Part shown: piece after piece, positions 1 through 8,503 of the stretch
Layout: the number at the start of each line of letters is the position of its first letter
Numbering within the stretch: the first letter of the stretch is position 1
Assembly: GCA_024280455.1 (NCBI GenBank)
Contig: JAJRQC010000073.1
Location: 1-37,073, forward strand
Direction of reading: 5' to 3'
DNA from: Deltaproteobacteria bacterium
GTDB lineage: Bacteria > Desulfobacterota > Desulfobulbia > Desulfobulbales > Desulfobulbaceae
DNA: 37,073 nucleotides
Program-made: the position numbers and the translations under genes
Notes under the pieces: model-generated
The model's input: the letters and a program-made list of their open reading frames with translations, nothing else
Told to the model about the DNA's origin: nothing
Databases searched by the model: none

Positions 1-150
1 CACGGTTCTGTGAGGGGCTTGAGACCATCGGAGTCGGCAAGTTTAAGAGCGTTGAACGTAGTAGCCGCGTGCGGCGGGGCGTCAATAAAATCGGCTCTCA
101 AGAACTTGTTGAACAATGATGGAATCGGTCTACTCGACCAGCCAGAACGT
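1..150 (+). mobile_element. Possible 3' tail of a group II intron (remnant)
   Basis: The first bases, CACGGTTCTGTGAGGGG, look like the 3' strand of a bacterial group II intron domain V, and TCTACTCGACC near position 130-140 resembles a usual intron 3' end. The gap between the two is longer than the few tens of bases expected, and the 5' part of any intron lies outside the window. No reading frame here resembles a known protein, although one frame is open over 10-204. This is a similarity judged by eye only; the stretch may be plain intergenic DNA upstream of the RND gene. Confidence 0.3.
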
Positions 151-236
151 CGGAACCGTTCTACTGTTGCTCTTGCCGCAGGCGGTAACTTTACTGTCCT
201 CTGACTTCTGTCTTCTGTTTCCGGATACAAACCAAT

Positions 237-3200
237 ATGACGAATTCCAACCCACAGCTGCCGCCGGCGACCTCACTTGTCGGGGCAATCATTCGGTTCT
301 GCCTGCTGCACAAGGTTATCATCGGCCTGCTGCTTTTAGCCGTTGTCGGCTGGGGCATCATGGTCGCCCCCTTTGACCTCTCTATCGGCGGATTGCCCCG
401 TGATCCGGTCCCGGTGGATGCCATTCCCGATATCGGCGAAAATCAACAGATCGTCTTTACCAAGTGGCCCGGGCGATCTCCCCAGGACGTGGAAGACCAG
501 ATATCCTACCCACTTACCGTAGCGTTGCTCGGCCTGCCCGGAGTTAAAACCGTGCGCAGCTATTCCATGTTCGGTTTTTCCTCGATCTATGTCATCTTTG
601 ATGATTCCGTGGAATTTTACTGGTCCAGGTCGCGGCTGCTGGAAAAACTGGCCAGCCTGCCCCAGGGCACCCTGCCGCCGGCGGTCAGACCGACCCTGGG
701 CCCGGATGCCACCGGTCTGGGGCAGATCTTCTGGTACACCCTGGAAGGCCGTGATCCCCAGGGCAACCCGGCCGGAGGCTGGGATCTTGCCGAACTGCGC
801 TCGATCCAGGACTGGTATGTCCGTTACGCCCTGATGGGGGTCAAGGGTATTTCCGAGGTCGCCTCGGTGGGCGGTTTTGTCAAGGAATATCAGATCGATG
901 TTGACCCGGATGCCATGCATGACAAGGGTGTCAGCCTGGAAGAGGTCTTCAGGGCCGTCAAGCAGTCCAATATCGACGTCGGCGCCCGCACCATTGAAAT
1001 CAACCGAGTGGAATATGTCATCCGCGGGATCGGTTTTATCAAGAGTATTTCGGACCTGGAAAAGGCGGTGATCAAGGCGGTCGATAATATCCCGATCCGG
1101 GTTTCCGATGTGGCCACCGTCAGCCTGGGCCCGGCCCTGAGACGCGGGGTACTGGACAAGGCCGGGGTTGAGGCCGTGGGCGGGGTGGCCGTGGTCCGCT
1201 ACGGCGATAACCCGTTGGCCGCCATTGAACGGATAAAAGAAAAAATCAAAGAGATCACCCCCGGCCTGCCGAGCAAGACCCTGGCCGACGGCACTGTGAG
1301 CAAGGTCACGATTGTCCCCTTTTATGATCGATCCGGCCTGATCTACGAAACCCTGGGCACCCTAAAAACCGCCCTGGGCCAGGAAATTCTGCTCACCATC
1401 ATCGTAGTTCTGGTCACGGTCATGCATTTAAAGAGCTCTTTTTTAATCTCCGCCCTGCTGCCGCTAGCCGTGCTGATGGCCTTTATCGGCATGAAAGTCT
1501 TCGGGGTCGATGCCAACGTGGTTGCCCTGTCCGGTATTGCCATTGCCATCGGCACCATTGTCGATATGGGCATTATTATCTGTGAAAATATCCTGACCAA
1601 GCTCGACGAGGCAGACCCGGATGAACCTACCCTGGTCATCATCTATGAAGCGACAACCGAAGTAGGCAGCGCGGTATTGACTGCGGTGGCCACCACCATT
1701 GTCAGCTTTCTGCCGGTTTTTACCATGCAGGCCGCCGAGGGCAAGCTGTTCCGGCCGCTTGCCTATACCAAGACCTTTGCCCTGATCGCCTCGGTGGTGA
1801 TTGCCCTCACCGTGCTGCCGCCGCTGGCCCATCTATTATTTACCAGGGCCAAAAAAGGCCGCAGGCCGGGCATGATTCAGTTCGTCATGCCGCTGCTGCT
1901 CATTATTGCCGGAACCCTGTTGGCCCTCAAGGTTCACCTTTTCGGCTTGATCCTGGTCGGCTTCGGGGTCTATCGCTTTATCCTCAAATGGCTGCCCAGG
2001 CGCCTCATGCTGGTCCTTGGCCGAATTGAAAGCTGGATTGCGATTGTGATCATCACCCTGCTCCTGGCCCACAGCTGGCAGCCGCTTGGGGTGGAAAAGG
2101 GAAACCTGTCCAACATCCTGTTTGTCGGCCTGATGATCGGGGGAATTCTGGGCGGACTGCAGCTCTTTCAATTTTTGTATCCCCGAATACTTAGCTGGTG
2201 CCTGCAGTACAAAATGCTGTTCCTGGTCATCCCCCTGCTGGTCACCCTGGCCGGGGCCATGGTCTGGCTCGGCGCACCGCGACTCACGGCCTGGATGCCG
2301 GATGCCGTTCGTCACTCCAGTCCAGTGGTGGCCCTGTCGCACAGTTTTCCCGGGCTCGGCAAAGAGTTCATGCCGCCTCTGGACGAGGGCTCCTTTCTCT
2401 ACATGCCCACCACCATGCCCCATGCCGGGATCTCGGAAGTGCATGAGGTTCTGGCCTACCAGGACAGGGCAATCACCGGGATTGCCGAAGTTGAATCCGC
2501 AGTCGGCAAACTGGGCCGGGCGGAAACTCCCCTTGATCCGGCCCCGTTGTCGATGATCGAAACCATCATCAACTATTATCCAGAATATCTGCTCGACGAC
2601 AAGGGCAACCGCAAACGTTTTGTCTACCGCCAGGACAGAAAAGATTATTTCAAAAGCCCGGACGGCATTCTCCTGAAGGCTCCGGACGGAGGGCCTTATC
2701 TGGTACAGGGCCGCTTTGAGCGTGATGCCGATGGCGATCTTGTTGCTGATCCCGGAGGCAGACCGTTTCGGGTCTGGCGGGCTCCACTTGACCCGAAGAT
2801 CAATCCCGGCCGTGAGGCCTGGCCCGGCATCCGTAACTCCGATGATATATGGGATCTTATTACCGCGGCGGCCGAGGTGCCCGGGGTGACCTCCGCTCCT
2901 AAACTGCAGCCCATTGCCACCCGTATCGTCATGCTGCAGACCGGTATGCGGGCCCCGATGGGAATCAAGGTCAAGGGGCCGAGTCTGCAGACTATTGAAC
3001 AGGTGGGATTGCAGCTTGAGCGACTGGTCAAACAGGTTCCTTCCGTGGCCCCGCTCACCGTGCTTGCCGACCGGGTGGTGGGTAAACCCTACCTGGAAAT
3101 CATCATTGATCGTGAAGCCATTGCCCGTTACGGTATTCAGCTTGGCAAGGTGCAGGAAGTGATTGCGGTGGCGGTCGGCGGTAAGATGATAACCACTACG

Positions 3201-4142
3201 GTCGAGGGCAGGGAACGCTACCCGGTACGGGTACGCTACCAGCGGGAGTTGCGGGATTCTATCGAGGCCCTGAAACGGATCCTGGTGACTGCGCCCGGCG
3301 GCGAACAGATTCCGCTGATCCAGCTGGCCGACATTCGCTATGCCCGTGGCCCGCAGATGATCAAGAGCGAAGATACCTTTCTCACCGCCTATGTTCTCTT
3401 TGACAAGCGGCCCGGTTTTGCCGAGGTCGAGGTGGTGGAGGAGACCAAGGCCTTTCTGAAAAACAAAATTGAGACCGGTGAGTTGATCCTCCCGGCCGGG
3501 GTATCTTATACCTTTGCCGGCAACTATGAAAACCAGATCCGGGCCCAGAAACGTCTCTCCATCATTCTGCCCCTGGCCCTGCTGGTGATCATGGTTATCC
3601 TCTACCTGCAATTTAAATCCATGACCACCACCATGATGGTCTTTTCAGCCATCCTGGTGGCCTGGTCGGGCGGATTCCTGATGATCTGGCTCTACGGCCA
3701 GGACTGGTTTCTGAATTTTTCCCTGTTCGGAACGGACATGCGGGAGCTGTTCCAGGTCCATGCCATCAACCTGTCGGTGGCGATCTGGGTCGGCTTTCTT
3801 GCCCTGTTCGGCATTGCCACCGATGACGGCGTCCTGATGGCCACCTATCTCGATGAATCCCGGGACCGCTTCACCGGGACCAGCAAAGAAGAAATCCGGC
3901 AGATGGTTCTCCAGGGTGCACAGCGGCGTATCCGGCCGGCCCTGATGACCTCGGCCACCACCATTCTCGCCCTGATACCTATCCTTACCTCCAGCGGCCG
4001 AGGGGCGGACATCATGGTGCCCATGGCCATTCCCTCTTTCGGCGGCATGACCATTGCCCTGCTCACCGTCTTTGTGGTGCCCACCCTGTACTGCTGGATG
4101 GAAGAGTATAAACTGCTGCGCACGCAAAAAACGGCTGCCTGA
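237..4142 (+). CDS. cusA: CusA/CzcA-family heavy-metal RND efflux transporter
   Basis: Inner-membrane proton-driven RND pump that exports metal through a periplasmic adaptor and an outer-membrane channel. The protein is 1301 aa, against about 1050 for most CusA/CzcA. The N-terminal transmembrane helix is followed by the family block from PVDAIPDIGENQ, a TM4 region with an acidic residue (GIAIAIGTIVDMG), and a late TM block (GIATDDGVLMATYLDE). Three methionines, M723 (LYMP), M773 (LSMIET) and M899 (VMLQTGM), line up with the Cu(I)/Ag(I) cluster M573/M623/M672 of E. coli CusA; the first two keep the 50-residue spacing. The extra length lies in an added membrane-rich segment (about 550-700) and in about 77 residues between the second and third Met. 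No adaptor or outer-membrane partner follows; a partner could lie to the left of the window. The start has only a weak ribosome binding site. Confidence 0.93.
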   Translation: MTNSNPQLPPATSLVGAIIRFCLLHKVIIGLLLLAVVGWGIMVAPFDLSIGGLPRDPVPVDAIPDIGENQQIVFTKWPGRSPQDVEDQISYPLTVALLGLPGVKTVRSYSMFGFSSIYVIFDDSVEFYWSRSRLLEKLASLPQGTLPPAVRPTLGPDATGLGQIFWYTLEGRDPQGNPAGGWDLAELRSIQDWYVRYALMGVKGISEVASVGGFVKEYQIDVDPDAMHDKGVSLEEVFRAVKQSNIDVGARTIEINRVEYVIRGIGFIKSISDLEKAVIKAVDNIPIRVSDVATVSLGPALRRGVLDKAGVEAVGGVAVVRYGDNPLAAIERIKEKIKEITPGLPSKTLADGTVSKVTIVPFYDRSGLIYETLGTLKTALGQEILLTIIVVLVTVMHLKSSFLISALLPLAVLMAFIGMKVFGVDANVVALSGIAIAIGTIVDMGIIICENILTKLDEADPDEPTLVIIYEATTEVGSAVLTAVATTIVSFLPVFTMQAAEGKLFRPLAYTKTFALIASVVIALTVLPPLAHLLFTRAKKGRRPGMIQFVMPLLLIIAGTLLALKVHLFGLILVGFGVYRFILKWLPRRLMLVLGRIESWIAIVIITLLLAHSWQPLGVEKGNLSNILFVGLMIGGILGGLQLFQFLYPRILSWCLQYKMLFLVIPLLVTLAGAMVWLGAPRLTAWMPDAVRHSSPVVALSHSFPGLGKEFMPPLDEGSFLYMPTTMPHAGISEVHEVLAYQDRAITGIAEVESAVGKLGRAETPLDPAPLSMIETIINYYPEYLLDDKGNRKRFVYRQDRKDYFKSPDGILLKAPDGGPYLVQGRFERDADGDLVADPGGRPFRVWRAPLDPKINPGREAWPGIRNSDDIWDLITAAAEVPGVTSAPKLQPIATRIVMLQTGMRAPMGIKVKGPSLQTIEQVGLQLERLVKQVPSVAPLTVLADRVVGKPYLEIIIDREAIARYGIQLGKVQEVIAVAVGGKMITTTVEGRERYPVRVRYQRELRDSIEALKRILVTAPGGEQIPLIQLADIRYARGPQMIKSEDTFLTAYVLFDKRPGFAEVEVVEETKAFLKNKIETGELILPAGVSYTFAGNYENQIRAQKRLSIILPLALLVIMVILYLQFKSMTTTMMVFSAILVAWSGGFLMIWLYGQDWFLNFSLFGTDMRELFQVHAINLSVAIWVGFLALFGIATDDGVLMATYLDESRDRFTGTSKEEIRQMVLQGAQRRIRPALMTSATTILALIPILTSSGRGADIMVPMAIPSFGGMTIALLTVFVVPTLYCWMEEYKLLRTQKTAA

Positions 4143-4184
4143 GAGACTGAATACCTACCGAACAAATTCGTATCACAGGGTTCT

Positions 4185-4225
4185 TCATACGGTTGGAAAC
4201 GGTAAACCCGACTTCAACCGTATGA
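4185..4225. repeat. 11-bp perfect inverted repeat after cusA
   Basis: TCATACGGTTG and CAACCGTATGA are exact reverse complements separated by 19 bases, about 40 bp after the cusA stop. It could form a hairpin in the 3' end of the transcript or be a dyad operator. No T-run follows, so it is not a standard intrinsic terminator. The 350-bp stretch 4143-4494 holds nothing else I recognise; it is open in the frame of the next gene but looks non-coding. Confidence 0.45.
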
Positions 4226-4494
4226 TGAGATGCCTGTGTCCTCCCTGTTCCCTGAAGATTTCTATTTTTCCCTTGAGATTTCACGATGAAGATACTACAT
4301 TGTGGTTCGAAATTGAAAAGGAAACGCGATTGTTTGAATGCTTCAAATGGCGGCTGGATGGGATCTACGACGTTTATCAGAAAATAGCCCGCGAAGTGAT
4401 ACCGCATCAGGCTATTTTCATCCTTGGTTGTGGCTGTGACGTTAAAAATCTTGGTCCAGCCATGCTGGTTTATCCGACGGCCTCAAGGATACAC

Positions 4495-4851
4495 ATGAAA
4501 AGGTATTTGCCGACGCTGCTGCTTCTGATTATTTTATCTACTTTTATCTCTTTTTCAGTGGTCTTTTTCCTGCACAATGGTCTGGGAAAATCACTGTGCC
4601 TTATCGGCTACATATTGCTTGCTGCAAGTATTCTTTCTTTTCTGTTCTTCCTGAGCATCGACCCGGGATACGGCTGGGTCAAGTCGGCAAATTTACATAA
4701 AAATCACAGATTCGTCTTCCTCTTTATAATCCTGTTTATCATCAGTATAGGTTTTATTGTTCTCGGCCTGCAACTGAGTGCATCTCACCCCCGACTGATC
4801 GATACGCATGGAAGGGCTGAACAGATGGGACATACGTTTCCGGTCGATTAG
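4495..4851 (+). CDS. Small membrane protein, unknown function
   Basis: A 118-aa protein beginning MKRYLPTLLLLII with about three hydrophobic helices (roughly residues 5-28, 33-55 and 72-95) and a short polar tail. The start at 4495 is preferred because AAGGA sits five bases upstream and the first helix follows directly; the same frame stays open upstream into the end of cusA, so an in-frame ATG at 4222 is possible. The upstream residues are not recognisably a domain. No family is recognised. It is co-directional with cusA but 350 bp away, so a role in metal efflux is not supported. The downstream gene is convergent. Confidence 0.5.
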   Translation: MKRYLPTLLLLIILSTFISFSVVFFLHNGLGKSLCLIGYILLAASILSFLFFLSIDPGYGWVKSANLHKNHRFVFLFIILFIISIGFIVLGLQLSASHPRLIDTHGRAEQMGHTFPVD

Positions 4852-4974
4852 AATATTGTGCAGACAATGCCTGTTTGCCGGTGTCGTAGATAAGCGTAGA
4901 CTTCGAAAAGCCACAAAACCGACGACGGACAGTTCGTAACATCCTGTAATGCCGTACGATGCAAAGGGCATTTT

Positions 4975-4991
4975 GGACTTTTTATAAGTCC
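4975..4991. terminator. Short hairpin between convergent genes
   Basis: GGACTT, a five-base loop TTTAT, then AAGTCC, lying between the small membrane gene and the end of the minus-strand SDR gene. On the minus strand the hairpin is followed by AAAATGCC rather than a T-run, and the stem is only 6 bp, so this is a weak terminator candidate. Confidence 0.25.
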
Positions 4992-4999
4992 ATCCTGTT

Positions 5000-6025
5000 T
5001 CAAGACTCTACAACTGTGTCACGGATCGACTGAACGTAATCGTTATAAGCCTCCGGCGACTCACCCAGGTGGCGGTAGGTGTCGAACATGTGCATGGGCT
5101 GAACCGAGGTTTTTTTCAACCAGTCGCTGTTGTCGCCGGTGCTGCCCTTGGTCATCATTTCGATGGTGTCGTTGTCCAATTTTGAAAGGATGCCGAGGCG
5201 ATACAGCAAACGCTCCGGCAGTCGCTGGATAAGATTGGTAAAAATCTGGGCAAACAGCAGCGGGGTGCGGATACAAATACCATGTTCAAGCTCCAGGGCC
5301 TTGCAGACGGTCAGAAAAACCTGTTTCCAGGTCATAGCCTCGGGCCCGGTTGCCTGGAGAATCGAGCAGTCGGCCTTGTAAGGATTTTTCATGAGCCGGA
5401 CAATACCAACAGCCAGTTCCCGGCAGTGAATGGGTTGAATATAGCTCTTACCGATATAGGCAATAACCGGCAGTCGGGCAATCTGTTCCAGCAGAAGGTG
5501 GCCGCGACCGGGCTCGTAAATAACATTAGGACGGACAATAATAAAATTGAGGCCGGTTGTCTCGATCAGAGATTCATCAATGAGTTTTTTTGATTTCGGA
5601 TACTTGTAGGCATCACAGTCATCCCAGTTGACGCCGGTTGTGGAAATCTGAATAACGGAAACATCCTGCGGCGGCCGGTTTGCCTCCCGGTTTTCCCGGC
5701 AATAAAAATAGATGGCCTCAAACAGGGCCAGGGGAGCATTGACATTCACATTTTCAATGGACTGACCGCCGAATGCATTGGCAATCCCGACATTGTTGAC
5801 CACTCCGTCAACCCGATGCTCCCGCAGACGGTCGAGCCAGGTGTTGGGGTTGAGGTCTTCGTTCATGTCGACCTTGATCACTTTGACATTGGGAAAGTCG
5901 AGCTGCTGAGCGGCACTCTTAAGATTTCGCACCCCGCAGATTACAAAATAACCGGCCCGAGAGAACTCTTCAACGAGTGCGGGTCCGACAAAGCCTGTTG
6001 CTCCAACAATCAGAATTCTTTTCAT
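5000..6025 (-). CDS. Atypical SDR / NAD(P)-dependent epimerase-like protein
   Basis: A 341-aa Rossmann-fold protein. The N-terminus MKRILIVGATGFVGPALVEE carries the atypical-SDR glycine motif (GATGFVG) for NAD(P) binding. Residues near 140-150 (DAYKYPKSKK) may hold the SDR active-site YxxxK. The C-terminal half (RPNVIYEPGRG, then IQPIHCRELAVGIVRLM) resembles the NmrA/NDUFA9-like branch, which binds NAD(P)H and often has no known substrate. It probably shares a transcript with the membrane methyltransferase-like gene upstream (6157-6717, same strand, about 130 bp). Its ATG overlaps the stop of a possible short hydrophobic frame by ATGA. The substrate cannot be named from the sequence. Confidence 0.8.
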   Translation of the reverse strand: MKRILIVGATGFVGPALVEEFSRAGYFVICGVRNLKSAAQQLDFPNVKVIKVDMNEDLNPNTWLDRLREHRVDGVVNNVGIANAFGGQSIENVNVNAPLALFEAIYFYCRENREANRPPQDVSVIQISTTGVNWDDCDAYKYPKSKKLIDESLIETTGLNFIIVRPNVIYEPGRGHLLLEQIARLPVIAYIGKSYIQPIHCRELAVGIVRLMKNPYKADCSILQATGPEAMTWKQVFLTVCKALELEHGICIRTPLLFAQIFTNLIQRLPERLLYRLGILSKLDNDTIEMMTKGSTGDNSDWLKKTSVQPMHMFDTYRHLGESPEAYNDYVQSIRDTVVES

Positions 6026-6108
6026 TGGCTCTCTACGTATTGTTCACAGTTTGACACAACGGGTTGGATGAAAACAGAAAGCACGAGTACAAGCGGAAAC
6101 ACAAACAT
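6022..6108 (-). CDS. Possible small hydrophobic peptide coupled to the SDR gene
   Basis: A 28-codon frame reading MFVFPLVLVLSVFIQPVV followed by a polar end. Its TGA overlaps the ATG of the SDR gene as ATGA, the usual geometry of translational coupling. A GTG at 6123 would lengthen it by five residues; CAGGAG lies upstream. It would make one membrane helix. Evidence is only the hydrophobic pattern and the overlap; a competing frame is open over the same bases, so it may be chance. Confidence 0.27.
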   Translation of the reverse strand: MFVFPLVLVLSVFIQPVVSNCEQYVESQ

Positions 6109-6156
6109 GGCCCCGGCAACCACTCCTGCCGGGAACGCATAAGGCTACCAACTCCC

Positions 6157-6717
6157 TTATTTTTGTACAACTCTTCTTTGTAAAAAGGGAAAGGCCATAA
6201 AAGGAACCGAATGCAGATACTCCGCATACGCCTGACCAAAGCGCAGCTGCATCTCTTTTTCTTCGATGATTTTTATGTAGGCTATGCCGAGTACCAGGCC
6301 AAAGAGCAGAGAAAACAGGCCGGTGATCAATCCGTCAAAATAGATACCCAGGGCCAGAAAATAAATATTGGTCCCCAGTTCAATGGGATTGCGACCCCAG
6401 CTGTAGGGCCCGGTGGTGACCAGGCTGGTAGTCGGGGCAATCGGTGCCGGTGACCCCTTTCCCTTGCGCCAGAGTTCGACAAGTCCCCAGGTCATCAGCG
6501 AGATGGAAATCAGCAGGGCCCCGGTCATGATGACCAGCTCCGGGAACCGCGGCAGATGCAGCGGGATAAAGCTGCTCAGATACCGGGAGAACAGGACGAT
6601 GCACAGGGGGGAGAGAATAAGGAAGATCAGGATCCCGGGAACCATGGCAACCGCTCGTTGCAGGGGGGTATACTCCTTACAGGTGAATCTCAAGAAAAAG
6701 CTGATTATGGACTTCAT
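6157..6717 (-). CDS. Isoprenylcysteine carboxyl methyltransferase / PEMT-like membrane protein
   Basis: A 186-aa integral membrane protein with four or five helices. The C-terminal half has the ICMT/phospholipid-methyltransferase signature: LVTTGPYSWGRNPIELG (the GPY..xRNP core that binds S-adenosylmethionine in this family), then a glutamate pair IIEEKEMQLRFGQAYAEY, which matches the usual E(E)..L...FG..Y.eY ending. Bacterial members methylate small or lipid substrates; the substrate here is unknown. The start is supported by GGAG about ten bases upstream. It probably heads a short minus-strand unit with the SDR gene and is divergent from the cytochrome operon. Confidence 0.8.
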   Translation of the reverse strand: MKSIISFFLRFTCKEYTPLQRAVAMVPGILIFLILSPLCIVLFSRYLSSFIPLHLPRFPELVIMTGALLISISLMTWGLVELWRKGKGSPAPIAPTTSLVTTGPYSWGRNPIELGTNIYFLALGIYFDGLITGLFSLLFGLVLGIAYIKIIEEKEMQLRFGQAYAEYLHSVPFMAFPFLQRRVVQK

Positions 6718-6753
6718 TGGTCAGGTTCTCCGGCATAGGCTATGGATGAGTTG

Positions 6754-6803
6754 TTAGAATGTGCAACCGGTTCTGCACATCGGTCGGTCCATGTGCATTC
6801 TAA
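6754..6803. promoter_or_regulatory. Nested inverted repeats between divergent operons
   Basis: TTAGAATG (6754-6761) pairs with CATTCTAA (6796-6803), and inside it TGTGCA (6760-6765) pairs with TGCACA (6774-6779). The site lies between the divergent methyltransferase-like gene and the cytochrome operon, where a shared operator would be expected. No regulator family is recognised. A further 7-bp hairpin (GGGGCCG/CGGCCCC, 6927-6944) sits just before the cytochrome ribosome binding site. Confidence 0.4.
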
Positions 6804-6968
6804 GGCTTTTTCGGAGCACAGACAGTAAACGGAAGAGCTGTTAATTTCAACGATGAAGATGTCGCAACGAAAACCCGCTATTCAATATGACCGCAATGTA
6901 AAGGGTACATGGGTCGTTTAACCAATGGGGCCGACAACGGCCCCTGACAGTAAAAAGGAGAAAACAGT

Positions 6969-7556
6969 ATGGGAACATGGAGGTTGTTCATTCTATTGAC
7001 CGGAGTGTTCGTGGTATTTTCACTGCGGGCGGGCCCAGCAGCTGCAAAAAGCAGTCATGATATCCCGGAATTCTCTGTCCCACCCCCGCCATTCTCAGAA
7101 GATATCTTTCCATGCTCGGATTGCCATGGTGATATGGAAACAAATCCTGAACGTCGTGAGCTGGAAGAACATACCGACATCGTTAAGATGTTCGACCATG
7201 CCAGCGACCAACGCTGGTGCCTGGACTGCCACAACCCCGATGACCGGGACAAATTGCGACTGGCCAGCGGCAAGCTTATCACGTTTGAAGAATCCTATTA
7301 TCTCTGCGGCCAGTGCCACGGCACAATCTTCCGGGACTGGAAGGCCGGAGTTCATGGCAAACGGACCGGCGAGTGGAACGGGAAAAAGATCTATCGCCTC
7401 TGTGTGCATTGCCATAACCCCCATTCGCCACGCTTCAAACCCCTGAAGCCGCTGCCGCCTCCCAAAAGACCGGAAGAAATCAAGAATCGTCATCTCACAA
7501 ATGATCAAATCCCAAGCAATCCACTGGATGCTTTAAAGCTTGATGATACAAAGTGA
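6969..7556 (+). CDS. Periplasmic tetraheme cytochrome c
   Basis: A 195-aa exported protein. The signal peptide ends near AGPAAA-KSS (about residue 27). Four CxxCH heme-binding motifs are visible: CSDCH (about 49), CLDCH (about 84), CGQCH (about 113) and CVHCH (about 145), followed by a proline-rich tail. AAGGAG precedes the start. It is the first gene of a three-gene unit with a Tat-exported ferredoxin (10 bp away) and an NrfD-type membrane protein. In such complexes the cytochrome is the periplasmic electron entry or exit point for quinol chemistry in the membrane. The partner outside the complex is not shown by the sequence; Geobacter Cbc-type cytochrome/FeS/NrfD complexes are the nearest analogy I can offer. 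Confidence 0.9.
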   Translation: MGTWRLFILLTGVFVVFSLRAGPAAAKSSHDIPEFSVPPPPFSEDIFPCSDCHGDMETNPERRELEEHTDIVKMFDHASDQRWCLDCHNPDDRDKLRLASGKLITFEESYYLCGQCHGTIFRDWKAGVHGKRTGEWNGKKIYRLCVHCHNPHSPRFKPLKPLPPPKRPEEIKNRHLTNDQIPSNPLDALKLDDTK

Positions 7557-7565
7557 TGGAGACCC

Positions 7566-8477
7566 ATGAAAAAAAATAAAACAATAACCCGTCGATCTTT
7601 CCTCAAGGGAACCGCCGCCGGTGCGGCCGGCTTGGCCATTCCGGTCGGCACGGCCGATGCCTCGGTATGGGAGGCCTTTTTTCAACAGCATTTCCAGGAA
7701 ATGGATGAAGATGAAAAGGCAACAGTCATTGCCCGCCTGGAAGAGGAATATAAGAAAAAGTATAAAAAAGATTTTTCAATTAAAACAACCGACGCCCAGC
7801 CCGGAGTGCTGTTCGGTTACGGCCTGGACCTGTCCCGCTGCATCGGTTGCCGGCGCTGCGTGTATGCCTGTGTCAAAGAAAACAACCAATCCCGGGATCC
7901 CCAGATCCAGTGGATCACCGTCCTGCGTTTCGAAAAAGGGGAAAAATTTGTCAGCAACCTGGAGGAGGCCGACAAATACTACTATCCGGAGAAAGTACCT
8001 GAAGATGAATATTTTTATATGCCGGTCCAGTGCCAGCAATGCGAGAATCCCCCCTGTGTCAAGGTCTGTCCGACCAAGGCAACCTGGAAGGAACCCGACG
8101 GCATTGTGGTGATTGATTATAACTGGTGCATCGGCTGTCGCTTCTGCATGGCGGCCTGCCCTTACGGGGCACGTCATTTCAACCTGAAGACGCCCAGGGT
8201 CAGAGAAGAGGAATTCAACACCAACACCCATTATCTGGGAAATCGCCCCCGTTACCAGGGGGTGGTGGAAAAATGCACCTTCTGTATCCAGCGGACCAGG
8301 GGCAATCCGGGTCGATATCCCGCCTGCGTCGAGATCTGTCCGGTGGGGGCCAGGAAGTTCGGCAACCTGCTGGATCCGGAAAGTGAAATTCGCTACTGCA
8401 TTGAAAATAAACGTGTATTTCGCCTCAAGGAGGATCTGAACACCTCGCCGAAATTTTATTATTTCTTCGCAACTTAA
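7566..8477 (+). CDS. Tat-exported 4x[4Fe-4S] ferredoxin subunit (DsrO/NrfC/PhsB type)
   Basis: A 303-aa periplasmic electron-transfer subunit. The N-terminus has a Tat signal (TRRSFLKG) followed by a hydrophobic stretch. Four cysteine sets follow: CIGCRRCVYACVKEN, CQQCENPPCVKVCP, CIGCRFCMAACP and CTFC...CVEICP, the four-cubane pattern of NrfC/DsrO/PsrB proteins. It sits between the tetraheme cytochrome and the NrfD membrane gene and should pass electrons between heme and the quinone site. No molybdopterin catalytic subunit is encoded nearby, so it is an electron-transfer module rather than a complete reductase. GGAG precedes the ATG. Confidence 0.93.
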   Translation: MKKNKTITRRSFLKGTAAGAAGLAIPVGTADASVWEAFFQQHFQEMDEDEKATVIARLEEEYKKKYKKDFSIKTTDAQPGVLFGYGLDLSRCIGCRRCVYACVKENNQSRDPQIQWITVLRFEKGEKFVSNLEEADKYYYPEKVPEDEYFYMPVQCQQCENPPCVKVCPTKATWKEPDGIVVIDYNWCIGCRFCMAACPYGARHFNLKTPRVREEEFNTNTHYLGNRPRYQGVVEKCTFCIQRTRGNPGRYPACVEICPVGARKFGNLLDPESEIRYCIENKRVFRLKEDLNTSPKFYYFFAT

Positions 8478-8503
8478 AATACAGACCCTGGAGGCGTATA
8501 ATT

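Noticed and set aside
1836-3611. 591-aa open frame on the minus strand inside cusA
   Set aside because: Antisense shadow of a high-GC, strongly coding gene; His/Gln/Gly-rich composition and no domain.
4693-4971. Minus-strand 92-aa frame between convergent genes
   Set aside because: Antisense to the small membrane protein; no start signal and no recognisable domain.
6033-6239. 68-aa minus-strand frame between the methyltransferase-like and SDR genes
   Set aside because: Its upstream half is a shifted reading of the methyltransferase gene end; the hydrophobic frame ending at 6022 is the better candidate.
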